Source: Bacillota bacterium
GTDB taxonomy: Bacteria; Bacillota; Clostridia; Acetivibrionales; JANLFN01
DNA: 64,000 bases
NCBI GenBank assembly: GCA_023397675.1
Contig: JAEWTV010000109.1
Coordinates: 4,534-68,533, forward strand
Direction of reading: 5' to 3'
The notes under the pieces are model-generated. The model ran no database searches. It was not told where the DNA came from and was given only the letters and a program-made list of their open reading frames with translations. A program made the translations under genes and the position numbers. Positions 17,237 to 26,429 of this stretch are shown one piece after another (the stretch's first letter is position 1; the number at the start of each line of letters is the position of its first letter).

Positions 17237-18208
17237 TTATTCCTTGAAAAAGTCTTTTAGAATTTTATCAGTCTGGGTTTCATCAGGAATGTAATACCAT
17301 ATTCCATTCATTACCTTATCAATTCCGGGTATTATGCTATATTCAACGGTTCCACCAGGGATTTCGGACACAAGCTTTGCCATTCCTATCAGCTGTTTTA
17401 AGGAAAGATTAGTCTTTACATCCTTGTTGTAAGACATTACTAGATGGACAGTTTCAGGAAGCGTTCCATCGGATTTGATTTTTTTAAGCATTGCAGAAGC
17501 AAATTTCTGTTGACGTTGTATTCTTCCTATATCGCCACTGCTAGAATAACGCCAGTGTACATAGTCAAAAGCTTTTTTGCCGTCAAGGATCTGCAGGCCC
17601 TTGGATAAGTTTGCCCCGTGGTCTTTCATGTCAACATCCACATCAATTTCTACTCCGCCTATGTAATCCACAATCTCTGGGATTGGCTCCATATCAATTG
17701 AAAAATAGTAATCTATGGATGAATATTTCAAAAACCTATTTATCGCTTCAATGCTGCTTTCTACCGGAGTTCCCTTTACACTTCCATATGCATATGCGTG
17801 GTTTATCTTATCCTTTTTGTTTTCAACAGGAACAAAGGTATAGGTGTCTCTTGGTATACTCAATATTTTCACTTTTTTATTCTGCATATCTATTCTTGCA
17901 ATTGCTATGGTATCGGTACGGTAAATGCCAAGAGTTTGATCGCGTTCCTCTGTACGGTCTATACCGAGTAAGGCAACATTAATTGTATAGGACGAATCAA
18001 AGCCTGTATCATCAGTATCCTCGGTGTTCAAGGGTTTTGTGGTATTATCCGCCGGCACTGACACGGGCTTACTTGTCCTATGAACCGCAAGGTTGTCCTT
18101 GTAATTAAGCGAATCTGTTATGAAAATGACCCCATAAATAATTGTGCCCAAAAGCAAAGCAGAGATAGACAATAATACTAATTTCAGTATTTTTCTTTTC
18201 TTTTTCAC
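17237..18208 (-). CDS. LytR-CpsA-Psr (LCP) family protein
   Basis: Membrane-anchored phosphotransferase family that attaches undecaprenyl-linked glycopolymers to peptidoglycan. One N-terminal helix (about residues 9-29) follows a lysine-rich start, so the catalytic domain should face outward. The LCP core is seen in LLGIDRTEE, YRTDTIAIARID with its conserved Arg and Asp, LSIPRDTY, and the YVHWRYSSSGDIGRIQRQQ region. The start overlaps the stop of the sugar phosphotransferase by 4 bp, so the pair forms an operon that begins and ends polymer assembly. Confidence 0.9.
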   Translation of the reverse strand: MKKKRKILKLVLLSISALLLGTIIYGVIFITDSLNYKDNLAVHRTSKPVSVPADNTTKPLNTEDTDDTGFDSSYTINVALLGIDRTEERDQTLGIYRTDTIAIARIDMQNKKVKILSIPRDTYTFVPVENKKDKINHAYAYGSVKGTPVESSIEAINRFLKYSSIDYYFSIDMEPIPEIVDYIGGVEIDVDVDMKDHGANLSKGLQILDGKKAFDYVHWRYSSSGDIGRIQRQQKFASAMLKKIKSDGTLPETVHLVMSYNKDVKTNLSLKQLIGMAKLVSEIPGGTVEYSIIPGIDKVMNGIWYYIPDETQTDKILKDFFKE

Positions 18209-19602
18209 ATTGCACCTTTTCTTGTAAAGACAATAAGTATTGTCTTAATAATAAGTTTAAAATCCAGAAAGAATGACCATTCGTCTATGTACTTGGTATC
18301 GAGGCTTACTATCTTGTCAAAACTTGTTATTTTGCTCCTTCCGCTAACCTGCCATAAGCCTGTAAGTCCCGGTTTGATGCTTATTCGCCTATAGTGGTGA
18401 AGCTCATACTTATGAACTTCATCTACGGTAGGGGGTCTGGTACCTACAAGGCTCATATCCCCTTTTAATACATTGATAAACTGCGGCAGCTCATCAAGAC
18501 TGGTTTTTCTAAGAAAAGTTCCTACTTTTGTTATACGCGGGTCATGCTTGATTTTAAATATAACACCGCCCTCGCCCATTTCGTTATATTTCATGAGAGA
18601 TTCCTTTTGTTCTTCAGCATCAATGTTCATAGAGCGGAATTTATATATCTTGAATATTCTGCCATTAAGACCAACCCGCCTTTGTGAGAAAAGAACAGGA
18701 CCTGGGGAATTAAGCTTTATTGCAGCAGCTATAAAAATTGAGGGAATCACTGAAACAGCTATTCCAATTGATGCGCCTATAATATCTACTGCCCTTTTGA
18801 GGAAGAGCTTCCATCGGTTAAGCGCTACTGAATGATATGTGATCATTGGAAGTGGGCCAATACTGCTAAGGTGGGTCTTTGATATTTGCATTTTATATAG
18901 GTTAAGAACAACTCTTGAGGTTATTCCCATTTCCTCACATAACAATGCGTACTGCTCAAACTCGTTTATGTAGCTGTTGGAAAGTGTAAAAATTACTTCA
19001 TCCACTATGTTATTAAGAAGAATTGACTGGAATTGGCTTATGTTTCCGAGACACCTGTATTTCCTTAGCGGAGTTTCACCGTCTATGCTTATATAACCTA
19101 TAATATTTGGCTTTATATTGGTTTTTTTCATATAGAAAATAAATCTGTTGGCAACTTTGCTGGAACCCACTATGATAACATTCTTAGAATGCTTTGAAAT
19201 AGTACCCTTTGTACATTTTACATATATTACCCTTTGAAATGCTATAAGTATAAAGGAAACTATGATAAATATACAGTAAAGCAGTCTGCTGTATGTGCCA
19301 TCTTTAATATAAAACATTGTAGCAGCAGATATTATCCCGGCAACAAGAGTAGAAAACAAAATGTTTCTTATTATTCTGTCATAGTAATTGAAGGTAGTAA
19401 CATTGTACATATGACAGCTGTTCATTGAGAAAATGAATATTGGGACGAAAACAAGTATAATCCATATGTAGTTAAGCATATCTGCCAGATTGGAATAGTT
19501 TGAAGTTATTATATAGGCTGTCAGAAAAGCCAGAAGAAGACAACTGAAATCGAGGACAAAAAGAAAAATGCTTATAAAAGCAAACCTGTTATTCCTATGC
19601 AT
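18205..19602 (-). CDS. Undecaprenyl-phosphate sugar phosphotransferase (priming enzyme)
   Basis: Polyprenyl glycosylphosphotransferase of the WbaP/CpsE type that loads the first sugar-phosphate onto the lipid carrier. Four N-terminal helices lie within about residues 5-115, a CoA-binding-like Rossmann segment (NVIIVGSSKVANRF) follows, then a further helix and the catalytic domain. That domain holds KRAVDIIGASIG, FSQRRVGLNGRIFKIYKFRSM-type basic motif, and SLDELPQFINVLKGDMSLVG. The ATG at 19602 has GGAGG five bases upstream; a TTG at 19638 would add 12 residues. It runs opposite to the main polysaccharide operon. Confidence 0.9.
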   Translation of the reverse strand: MHRNNRFAFISIFLFVLDFSCLLLAFLTAYIITSNYSNLADMLNYIWIILVFVPIFIFSMNSCHMYNVTTFNYYDRIIRNILFSTLVAGIISAATMFYIKDGTYSRLLYCIFIIVSFILIAFQRVIYVKCTKGTISKHSKNVIIVGSSKVANRFIFYMKKTNIKPNIIGYISIDGETPLRKYRCLGNISQFQSILLNNIVDEVIFTLSNSYINEFEQYALLCEEMGITSRVVLNLYKMQISKTHLSSIGPLPMITYHSVALNRWKLFLKRAVDIIGASIGIAVSVIPSIFIAAAIKLNSPGPVLFSQRRVGLNGRIFKIYKFRSMNIDAEEQKESLMKYNEMGEGGVIFKIKHDPRITKVGTFLRKTSLDELPQFINVLKGDMSLVGTRPPTVDEVHKYELHHYRRISIKPGLTGLWQVSGRSKITSFDKIVSLDTKYIDEWSFFLDFKLIIKTILIVFTRKGAM

Positions 19603-19873
19603 ATTAACCTCCGCAACGTTTGAAACATATGCCTTCAAGGCAGATTTCGATATGTGTTGTTTGTAAACATAAATTTAAGATATGCTACATTATATACTAA
19701 ATTAGCTATGTTTAGTAGAAATGGGAAATAATGTAATATGCAAGCGTAATATAAGTTTAATAATTAAATTAAGCAATTATATTAAAAAATTTTAAAATAA
19801 TGTCAAATTATGATGAAAACTCAATAAAAAAATGGTATAATAATACAAAATGATTTTTTGGAGGTATGCGCAT

Positions 19874-20161
19874 ATGATTAAAGATATGATTGAAAAGAAA
19901 AAGAAAGAAGAGAAGAAAAAGAAAGCTATAAAGACTGCTAAAAATGTTGGAGTTGGTGTTGCTGCAGGTGTAGTAGTTGGTGCTGCTGCTGGTGTACTGC
20001 TTGCTCCAAAGTCAGGTAAGGAAACAAGGAAGGATATTGCTGACGGTGCTAAAAAAGCTGTAAGCAAGACAAAAGAAATAGCAGGTAACGTAGTTAAATC
20101 AGCTAAGTCAAAGAAGGAAGTCGCTGCTGCTGCAGAAGTTGTAGAAGAAGTTAAGGAATAA
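19874..20161 (+). CDS. YtxH-domain small envelope protein
   Basis: Small protein of 95 residues: a highly charged Lys/Glu-rich start, one Gly/Ala/Val-rich hydrophobic helix (GVGVAAGVVVGAAAGVLLAP, about residues 27-46), KSGKETRKDI, and an Ala/Lys/Glu-rich tail. This is the YtxH layout. The ATG at 19874 has GGAGG nine bases upstream; an upstream in-frame start at 19850 has none. The next gene is a DUF948 protein, echoing the B. subtilis ytxG-ytxH general-stress pair (known there). No clear sigma-B promoter is visible here. Confidence 0.8.
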   Translation: MIKDMIEKKKKEEKKKKAIKTAKNVGVGVAAGVVVGAAAGVLLAPKSGKETRKDIADGAKKAVSKTKEIAGNVVKSAKSKKEVAAAAEVVEEVKE

Positions 20162-20205
20162 TTTGCAGACGCTATCCTTTCGGGTAATACAGAGAGGGGT
20201 CCATT

Positions 20206-20583
20206 ATGTATATTTCAGTTACTGACCTTTTAATTTTTATTATTGTCGCAATCGGGGCTGTTGTAGGCATATTCCTTATTATAACTTTGATCAATCTCAA
20301 TAAGGTTGTTAAAAAGGTAGACAAGCTTATAGACAATAATTCCGATAACCTGACAAAGACTGTTGAAGTATTGCCTGAAGCAGTGAAAAACATTAGCAGT
20401 GCGGCTGAAAGTATAAGTAAAACTTCAGATTCGGCAGGCAATGCTATTGAAAGTATCGGCGAAACCATTTCCGAGACGGTTGCTTCAGCAGAAGGAAAGG
20501 CAGAGGGTATAATTACAGCGATAGATGTTGCAAGCGAAGTAATCAAGGTTGTACCTGATGTTATTTCAAGATTCAGAAAATAG
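20206..20583 (+). CDS. DUF948-like membrane protein
   Basis: 125-residue protein with one N-terminal membrane helix (about residues 7-30, DLLIFIIVAIGAVVGIFLII) and a long polar alpha-helical, probably coiled-coil region rich in Ser/Glu/Ala. This matches YtxG/DUF948-type proteins; the function is unknown. GAGAGGGG precedes the ATG. It lies 44 bp after the YtxH gene and a strong terminator follows, so the two form a small operon. Confidence 0.7.
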   Translation: MYISVTDLLIFIIVAIGAVVGIFLIITLINLNKVVKKVDKLIDNNSDNLTKTVEVLPEAVKNISSAAESISKTSDSAGNAIESIGETISETVASAEGKAEGIITAIDVASEVIKVVPDVISRFRK

Positions 20584-20592
20584 ATATTAAAG

Positions 20593-20630
20593 AAAAAACC
20601 TCCCTGATGTATTCATCGAGGAGGTTTTTC
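20593..20630 (+). terminator. Strong rho-independent terminator
   Basis: AAAAACCTCC (20594-20603) pairs with GGAGGTTTTT (20620-20629), and the loop contains a further 4-bp stem (GATG/CATC). The T-run is built into the stem. It ends the YtxH/DUF948 operon and overlaps the 3' end of the small leftward peptide gene. Confidence 0.88.
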
Positions 20631-20717
20631 TTTACAGACCTTTTTCTTTTTATCAAAAAAACCTATAATTAACAATGTTATGAATAATGCTGGTAATATA
20701 TATAACAATTTTTCCAA
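20613..20717 (-). CDS. Predicted 34-residue hydrophobic membrane peptide
   Basis: Too short for ordinary gene calling. A TTG start at 20717 has a strong GGAGGTG site eight bases upstream (20724-20730). The product begins MEKLLYILPALFITLLIIGF and ends FDKKKKVCKEKPPR: one membrane helix with a positively charged tail. Upstream on the same strand are TATAAT-like (TATAAT within TGTATAATAAG) and TTGAAA elements about 19 bp apart. It lies 139 bp downstream of the histidine-kinase gene on the same strand, and its last codons overlap the terminator of the convergent operon. The layout resembles type I toxins or small membrane regulators; neither can be assigned. Confidence 0.55.
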   Translation of the reverse strand: MEKLLYILPALFITLLIIGFFDKKKKVCKEKPPR

Positions 20718-20856
20718 TAATTTCACCTCCAAAGATAGTAGATTAGTTTAATATTCTATATCCTTATTATACATAACATATGGATATTAATTTCAATATT
20801 TACAGAAATCAAGCTTGTAGCCATTTTCAACATAGTTCTTTAACATAGCCTTTATT

Positions 20857-22335
20857 TTATAAAATTGGTATCTGTAGTGTAAACATTGCTCCGTTGACAG
20901 TATTTTCAGCTGAGATACTTCCGTTATGCTTTTCTACTGCGTTCCGACTGATAGCCAGTCCAAGCCCGAAATTACCCTTCTTACCTTTATAAAACCTTTC
21001 GAAAATACTTGGAAGTTCATTTTCATCAAAACCTGAACCATCATCTGAAATCTTTATCTCCAGTACTTTGGAGTCAGTTATAGAGGATTCAATTTTGATG
21101 GTTGTGCTTGCATAGCGAATGCAATTACTGAGTATGTTTGTTATTGCATGCGATAGCAGCTCTTCATCTCCGAATATTCCAATGTTTTCACTTTGACCTG
21201 TAGATACTATTTTGATATTGTTTTTGAGTGCTATTCCATTCATTCTTTCTATACACATATTAAGAAGATTATTATAATCCAATTCCTTAAAATGATAATT
21301 TTCTTCAATGGCATCCAACCTTGATAAATAAAGCAGATCTTCAACAAGGTGGGTCATACGTTTTGTTTCATCTATTATAATATCAGCAGCATTGTTGCTT
21401 TCTACAACTTCATATTTTATGCCTTCTGCATAACTTTGTATGGACATAAGAGGAGTCCTGAACTCATGGGAAGCATTTTGCAGAAAAGTTTTCTGGGCTT
21501 TGTCGTATTCTTCGAGCTTTTCCGACATTGTATTTATATTGTTAACAAACTCCTGAAGTTCATCATCAACAGGAACCTGTATTTTATTTCCGAAGTTTCT
21601 TTCTGCGATGGCACCGATATGCTGATTAAGTTTGGAAAACGGAGCGGAAATTTTCCTGGCGGCAGCGGATGAAAATAATGCAATAACTATAGCGGAGATA
21701 ATGAGTATTGCAAAAAGTATTGAATTTATGGCCCACTGTAGTTCATTGACCTTCTGTATACTTGAATATATGACTATCCAGCTCAGCCCGAATGTGTTTT
21801 TACCAGAAACCGGCTTAATTATTGCAATATAGTGAGTACCTGAAATTGTGAAGTTAACTGTTTTTTCACTTGTTGAATCGGTAAGCTTTCCTATTTCAGT
21901 AATAACCGTACCAGTTACATCCTGTGAAGGCTTTACAAAATCTCCACTTGGAAGAGAAATCTCTTTCTTGTCCTTATCCAAAAGGATATAGTCGGCGTTC
22001 AGTACAGAAAGAGGCTCCCTCAAAGACCGGTCAAGCATGAAGTAGAATCTTACAAGATCATTTTCGGTTCCCGGCTTTGTAATAGAATCATCACTGTGCC
22101 TGCCTTCTTCCTTTTGTGGAGGAGGGGTACCCTCTGTCCGGGGGAAAAAGTCAGGGCCTTTTTTTAAGGCAGTATCCTCGGCACGTGATGCTATTGTGTT
22201 AAGCTGCTTTGTAATATCCTTTTCTATATAAAGACTTATAACAATATTGAAAACTACTGTTGTTAATGCTATAAGTACAATAATTACCATGATATTAAGT
22301 TTAAATATTCTCCATTTGATTGTATTTCTTTTCAT
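20857..22335 (-). CDS. Membrane sensor histidine kinase (HAMP, HisKA, HATPase)
   Basis: 492-residue sensor kinase. TM1 spans about residues 12-36, an extracytoplasmic domain follows to about 200 (with a Pro/Glu-rich stretch near 70-80), and TM2 spans about 202-223. A HAMP linker precedes the HisKA box with phospho-acceptor His290 in NASHEFRTPL. The ATPase lobe shows the N-box around LLSHAITNILSNCIRYA, DDGSGFDENELPSIFERFYKG and GLGLAISRN. It starts 4 bp after the response regulator stop. The divergent neighbours are lipid-linked sugar genes, probable targets. Confidence 0.93.
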   Translation of the reverse strand: MKRNTIKWRIFKLNIMVIIVLIALTTVVFNIVISLYIEKDITKQLNTIASRAEDTALKKGPDFFPRTEGTPPPQKEEGRHSDDSITKPGTENDLVRFYFMLDRSLREPLSVLNADYILLDKDKKEISLPSGDFVKPSQDVTGTVITEIGKLTDSTSEKTVNFTISGTHYIAIIKPVSGKNTFGLSWIVIYSSIQKVNELQWAINSILFAILIISAIVIALFSSAAARKISAPFSKLNQHIGAIAERNFGNKIQVPVDDELQEFVNNINTMSEKLEEYDKAQKTFLQNASHEFRTPLMSIQSYAEGIKYEVVESNNAADIIIDETKRMTHLVEDLLYLSRLDAIEENYHFKELDYNNLLNMCIERMNGIALKNNIKIVSTGQSENIGIFGDEELLSHAITNILSNCIRYASTTIKIESSITDSKVLEIKISDDGSGFDENELPSIFERFYKGKKGNFGLGLAISRNAVEKHNGSISAENTVNGAMFTLQIPIL

Positions 22336-22339
22336 AGCA

Positions 22340-23032
22340 TCATTCCTTATCTTCTATTTTAAAACCGAAACCCCACACTGTTTCTATTTTTAAGATTGAG
22401 CCGCTGTCCAGCAGCTTTTTCCTTATTCTTTTTATCATATCGTCAGTTGCTCTTGTTTCCACTTCGTTTTCAAAGCCCCAAACCTTGTCCAGTAACTCAC
22501 TTCGGCTTACTGCGCGGTTTTTGTTTTTTACTATATAATTGAAAAGCGAAAATTCCATACCGGTCAAGCCAAGGCTTTTTCCATCAACTTCAGCCTGTTT
22601 TGTTGCCAGGTTAATTGTAACATCGGCTATTTTTATTTCATCTGTTTCATTATCTTTTGTACTATCAAGCTCAATTCTTCTGAATATGCTTTTGACCCTT
22701 GCAATAAGCTCCATAGGGCTGAAGGGCTTTGTCAGGTAATCGTCGCCGCCCAGTGAAAGCCCTGCTATTTTGTCGGTGTCAGTATCCTTTGCTGAAACTA
22801 TTATTATTGGTACGGGACTTTTCTGACGTATTTTTGCACAAAGTGAAAACCCGTCAAGCTCTGGCATCATTACATCTATAACAAGCATATCAGCTGGTTT
22901 TGAACTAAATGCTTCCAATAAGGAACGTCCGTCATTGAAGGTTTCTACCTGAAAACCTTCCTTAATAAGAAAGGATTTTATTATATTGCATATATTCACT
23001 TCATCATCAGCTATATAAATCAATTTGTTCAT
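22340..23032 (-). CDS. OmpR/PhoB-family response regulator
   Basis: 230-residue two-domain regulator. The receiver domain has the acidic pair Asp9-Asp10, phospho-acceptor Asp53 (MLVIDVMMPELDG) and Lys102 (YLTKPFSPMEL). The winged-helix DNA-binding domain occupies about residues 130-228 (LTGMEFSLFNYIVKN, SRSELLDKVWG, VETVWGFGFKI). The ATG at 23032 has GAGGTGG eight bases upstream; a GTG at 23044 lies inside that site and is unlikely. It pairs with the downstream histidine kinase. Direct repeats at 23136-23182 are a plausible binding site. Confidence 0.93.
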   Translation of the reverse strand: MNKLIYIADDEVNICNIIKSFLIKEGFQVETFNDGRSLLEAFSSKPADMLVIDVMMPELDGFSLCAKIRQKSPVPIIIVSAKDTDTDKIAGLSLGGDDYLTKPFSPMELIARVKSIFRRIELDSTKDNETDEIKIADVTINLATKQAEVDGKSLGLTGMEFSLFNYIVKNKNRAVSRSELLDKVWGFENEVETRATDDMIKRIRKKLLDSGSILKIETVWGFGFKIEDKE

Positions 23033-23135
23033 AGTATAAACCACCTCAAATCTTGTTTTATGTGCCCTGCTCTTTTATTTCTATAATACCATGTATAAAG
23101 TCGAAAATGTATTTAAAACTATATTCTGCCCTACT

Positions 23136-23182
23136 TTGCCGCAATGTTGCCACAATATTATATAGCCTTAATTTTGCCACAG
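23136..23182 (+). promoter_or_regulatory. Direct repeats TTGCCnCA, possible response-regulator site
   Basis: TTGCCGCAA at 23136-23144 and TTGCCACAA at 23147-23155 are spaced 11 bp apart, about one helical turn, the arrangement bound by tandem OmpR-type dimers. A third copy, TTGCCACAG, lies at 23174-23182. The inverted half TTGGCAA is at about 23198-23204. All lie between the divergent regulator gene and the YkcB-like gene. Confidence 0.5.
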
Positions 23183-23260
23183 TTTAGCGGAGATTTATTG
23201 GCAAACATTAAAGTAGAATTTTAGTGTGGGTTACGAAAATCAAATGAGGAGTGTATAACT

Positions 23261-25414
23261 ATGAAATATATTTTAAAGAACTGGCAAAAGGCAGCTTTAC
23301 TTATGATAATGGCACTTGCGGGTTTTTTGACTTTTTATGCAATAGGCCAGGAAGGTTGGGCAAACCAGTATTATTCAGCAACAGTTAAGAGCATGCTGTC
23401 AAGTTGGCATAACTTCTTTTTTGCTTCCTTTGATCCGGGTGGATATGTTACTGTTGATAAGCCTGCTTTGGGACTGTGGCTTCAGGCCTTGAGCGCAAAA
23501 ATATTCGGTTTTCACGGTTGGAGCCTTATTCTCCCTGAAGCACTTTCAACTGTAATTTCAGTTGCATTAGTCTATCATATTGTAAAACGTTTCTTCGGAA
23601 AGGCAGCAGGTTTGCTTTCGGCGCTTTTCCTTTCATTAACACCTATTTTAATAGCAGTAAGCAGAACAAACAATCTTGATGCTTCTCTTGTAATGGTTCT
23701 TTTGTTTGCAACATGGACATTGATTGTTGCAGCTGAAAAAGGAAGTTTCAAGCTGTTGGCACTGTCGGTAGTACTTGTCGGACTTGGCTTTAATATAAAA
23801 ATGCTGGAAGCTTTTATGGTTATACCTGCATTTTATCTTGTTTATATGTTTACAGCACCTTTAAAAATAGGTAAAAGAATTATTCAATTGGCAGCGGCAA
23901 CAGTAATATTAATGGTTGTTTCATTATCATGGGCTGTTGCTGTGGATTTGACACCAAAGGATAGCAGGCCATATATAGGCAGCAGTCAGACCAATTCTGT
24001 CATTGAACTGGCTCTCGGATATAATGGCCTTCAAAGAATAACCGGAAACAGCGGAAACGGCGGACAAAATCACCAGGACGGAAATTTTGACAATGCAAAC
24101 TTCCAACCTCCGCAAATGCCTCAGAATAATAATTCTCAGGCTGACACAAATAACCCCGGTTTCCAGCCGCCTCAAGACGACAGCAGTAATGCAAACCTAC
24201 AGGCACCGCCTGATAAAACCAATGCTGATTCAAAGACAGATGGCTTTGACAGAAGTCGGGATGATGGAAATTTCTCCGGCAGGCTTGATGGCAATGGGGA
24301 CGGGCAGGGATTTGGAGGAGGTAATTTCGGAGGACCTGGCGGTGTTGGCGAAAATGGGCAAAAGGGTATATTTAGAATATTTAATCAGCAGTTGTCAGGT
24401 CAGATAAGCTGGTTTTTACCAATGGCACTGTTTGGAATAATGATGCTTTACCTTGCTTTTAGAAAGAAAGACAACGAAAGAAAAGGCGGTTATCTTAGAT
24501 ATCTCCTTCTTCTTACAGGCTTGATAGCTCCTATGATTGGCTATTTCAGTATAGCAGGCTTCTTCCACAGGTATTATCTTTCAATGTTGGCTCCCGGACT
24601 GGCTATGCTTTCTGGTATTGCGGTGGTTGAAATGTGGAAGGCATATATGGAAAGGGGTTGGAAATGGGTTTTGCTCCCGGTATCCCTGGTTGCAAGTGCA
24701 GCAATTCAAGCGCTTATTCTATCAAGGTATTCAGAATGGAAGGGCTTAAGCATAGTAATATGTGCATTATGTTTAACTAGTGCTATTGCAATTGTTGCAA
24801 TAAGACTTTTTAAAAAGGATAATTTGGGCAAGACTATAAAAGTGATTTTGGCTGCAGGTGTGGCTGCTCTGCTTATTGCACCGGCTGTATGGTCTTATAC
24901 TCCTATTATGTATGGATCACAGACACAATTACCTGTTGCGGGCCCTGAACTCAAGAAAGGCGACGGTCAGTTTGGAATGATGGCTTTTGCAGGCTCAAGG
25001 AACGAAAGCAGCAGTTCTTCCCAGCTTGTTAAATTCCTGTTAAGCAAGAAGCAGAATGAAAAATTCCTTGTAGCAGTATCGGATGCAGGGACTGCCGAAT
25101 CAATAATTATAGAAACCGGAGAGGCTGTAATGGCAGTAGGTGGCTTCTCGGGTTCAGACAATATTCTTACGGTTGAAAGGCTTGAACAGATGGTTAAAAA
25201 CGGCGAATTAAGATATTTCGAAATAGGCGGAAGAGGTATGGGGCAAAATTCCGAAATAACCAACTGGGTTATGGAACACGGTAAAGTGGTTACAATTGAC
25301 AGCTCATCAAGCAGTGCAGCTTCATCTGATACTTCAAATAACAATACATTTGGTCATTTCGGAAACGGAATGGGCATGGGAACCCTATACGATCTGGCCC
25401 CTGAAAAGAATTAA
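23261..25414 (+). CDS. YkcB-like GT39-family membrane glycosyltransferase
   Basis: 717-residue polytopic enzyme of the ArnT/PMT superfamily that uses polyprenyl-phosphate sugars on the outer membrane face. The first external loop carries the acidic YVTVDKPALGLWLQ motif typical of GT39-type enzymes. About eleven helices are split by a roughly 110-residue external segment (about residues 265-375) very rich in Asn, Gln, Pro and Gly. The C-terminal soluble domain (about 560-717) ends in a Ser/Asn-rich tail. GAGGAG precedes the ATG by nine bases. It is followed by a dolichol-phosphate-mannose-synthase-like GT2, the ykcB-ykcC arrangement known from B. subtilis. Substrate unknown. Confidence 0.85.
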   Translation: MKYILKNWQKAALLMIMALAGFLTFYAIGQEGWANQYYSATVKSMLSSWHNFFFASFDPGGYVTVDKPALGLWLQALSAKIFGFHGWSLILPEALSTVISVALVYHIVKRFFGKAAGLLSALFLSLTPILIAVSRTNNLDASLVMVLLFATWTLIVAAEKGSFKLLALSVVLVGLGFNIKMLEAFMVIPAFYLVYMFTAPLKIGKRIIQLAAATVILMVVSLSWAVAVDLTPKDSRPYIGSSQTNSVIELALGYNGLQRITGNSGNGGQNHQDGNFDNANFQPPQMPQNNNSQADTNNPGFQPPQDDSSNANLQAPPDKTNADSKTDGFDRSRDDGNFSGRLDGNGDGQGFGGGNFGGPGGVGENGQKGIFRIFNQQLSGQISWFLPMALFGIMMLYLAFRKKDNERKGGYLRYLLLLTGLIAPMIGYFSIAGFFHRYYLSMLAPGLAMLSGIAVVEMWKAYMERGWKWVLLPVSLVASAAIQALILSRYSEWKGLSIVICALCLTSAIAIVAIRLFKKDNLGKTIKVILAAGVAALLIAPAVWSYTPIMYGSQTQLPVAGPELKKGDGQFGMMAFAGSRNESSSSSQLVKFLLSKKQNEKFLVAVSDAGTAESIIIETGEAVMAVGGFSGSDNILTVERLEQMVKNGELRYFEIGGRGMGQNSEITNWVMEHGKVVTIDSSSSSAASSDTSNNNTFGHFGNGMGMGTLYDLAPEKN

Positions 25415-25443
25415 GTTTCCGATAAATGGAGGGAGAGTTGCAG

Positions 25444-26427
25444 ATGGATAACCAACAGGTTCAATATTCTATAGTAGTTCCGCTTTATAATGAGGAACAG
25501 GTTATACATGAGACATATAAAAGACTTAAGAAAGTTATGGATTCCACAAAGGAACCATATGAAATTATATTTGTAAACGATGGCAGCAGGGATAAAACAC
25601 TTGAAATGGCAAAGAAAATCTGCAGTCGGGATAATTCCATCAAACTGTTAAGCTTTTCAAGAAATTTCGGGCATCAGCTTGCCATTACTGCAGGAATGGA
25701 TCATTCAACAGGAAAAGCTGTGATTGTAATTGATGCAGACTTGCAGGATCCGCCTGAAGTTATGCTCGATATGATTGCTAAATGGAAAGAGGGTTACGAG
25801 GTAGTATACGGCAAAAGGACCAAAAGAAAGGGAGAAAGCCTTTTCAAGAAGGTAACTGCCAAGGTGTTTTACAGAACCCTGAAGAAAATGACAGATGTTA
25901 ATATACCTGTTGATGCAGGTGACTTCAGATTGATAGACCGTAAGGTATGTGATGCTTTAAAGTCCATACCCGAGCATAATAGGTATGTAAGGGGACTTGT
26001 CAGTTGGCTTGGTTTCAGGCAGATAGGTGTTGAATTTGTCAGAGAGGAAAGGTTTGCCGGTGAGACAAAGTATCCCCTTAAGAAAATGATTAAGTTTGCA
26101 TCTGATGGAATAACATCATTTTCCCATAAACCTTTAAAAGCTGCGACATATATAGGTTCGACAGTTTCAGGCCTCAGTCTGTTGTGCCTTTTGGTTGCAT
26201 TATGCGAAATACTTTTTACTGATATACACATTTCAGGCTGGATCATTGCTGTTTCATTGGGCTTGTTCTTCAATGGATTGGTTCTTATAGCGTTAGGAAT
26301 AATAGGCGGTTATATTGCAAGAATATATGACGAAGTAAAAGGGAGACCTCTTTATATTATAAGTGAAAAGAATGGGTTTGAGCCGGAACTACAAAGGTCT
26401 GAAGAGCAAATCCAAATGGAGGCTTAA
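25444..26427 (+). CDS. YkcC/GtrB-like polyprenyl-phosphate glycosyltransferase (GT2)
   Basis: Loads a sugar from a nucleotide donor onto undecaprenyl phosphate, supplying membrane glycosyltransferases such as the YkcB-like one upstream. The GT2 domain shows IVVPLYNEEQVI, FVNDGSRDKTLE, and VIDADLQDPPEV (DxD-type site), followed by GDFRLIDRKV. Two C-terminal membrane helices lie near residues 230-255 and 264-290. The ATG at 25444 follows the GGAGGG site at 25428; the in-frame ATG at 25426 overlaps that site. Confidence 0.9.
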   Translation: MDNQQVQYSIVVPLYNEEQVIHETYKRLKKVMDSTKEPYEIIFVNDGSRDKTLEMAKKICSRDNSIKLLSFSRNFGHQLAITAGMDHSTGKAVIVIDADLQDPPEVMLDMIAKWKEGYEVVYGKRTKRKGESLFKKVTAKVFYRTLKKMTDVNIPVDAGDFRLIDRKVCDALKSIPEHNRYVRGLVSWLGFRQIGVEFVREERFAGETKYPLKKMIKFASDGITSFSHKPLKAATYIGSTVSGLSLLCLLVALCEILFTDIHISGWIIAVSLGLFFNGLVLIALGIIGGYIARIYDEVKGRPLYIISEKNGFEPELQRSEEQIQMEA

Positions 26428-26429
26428 AA

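Noticed and set aside
20593..20630. Terminator as evidence against the small leftward peptide
   Set aside because: The overlap affects only the last six or so codons and convergent genes often overlap terminators, so it does not rule the peptide out.
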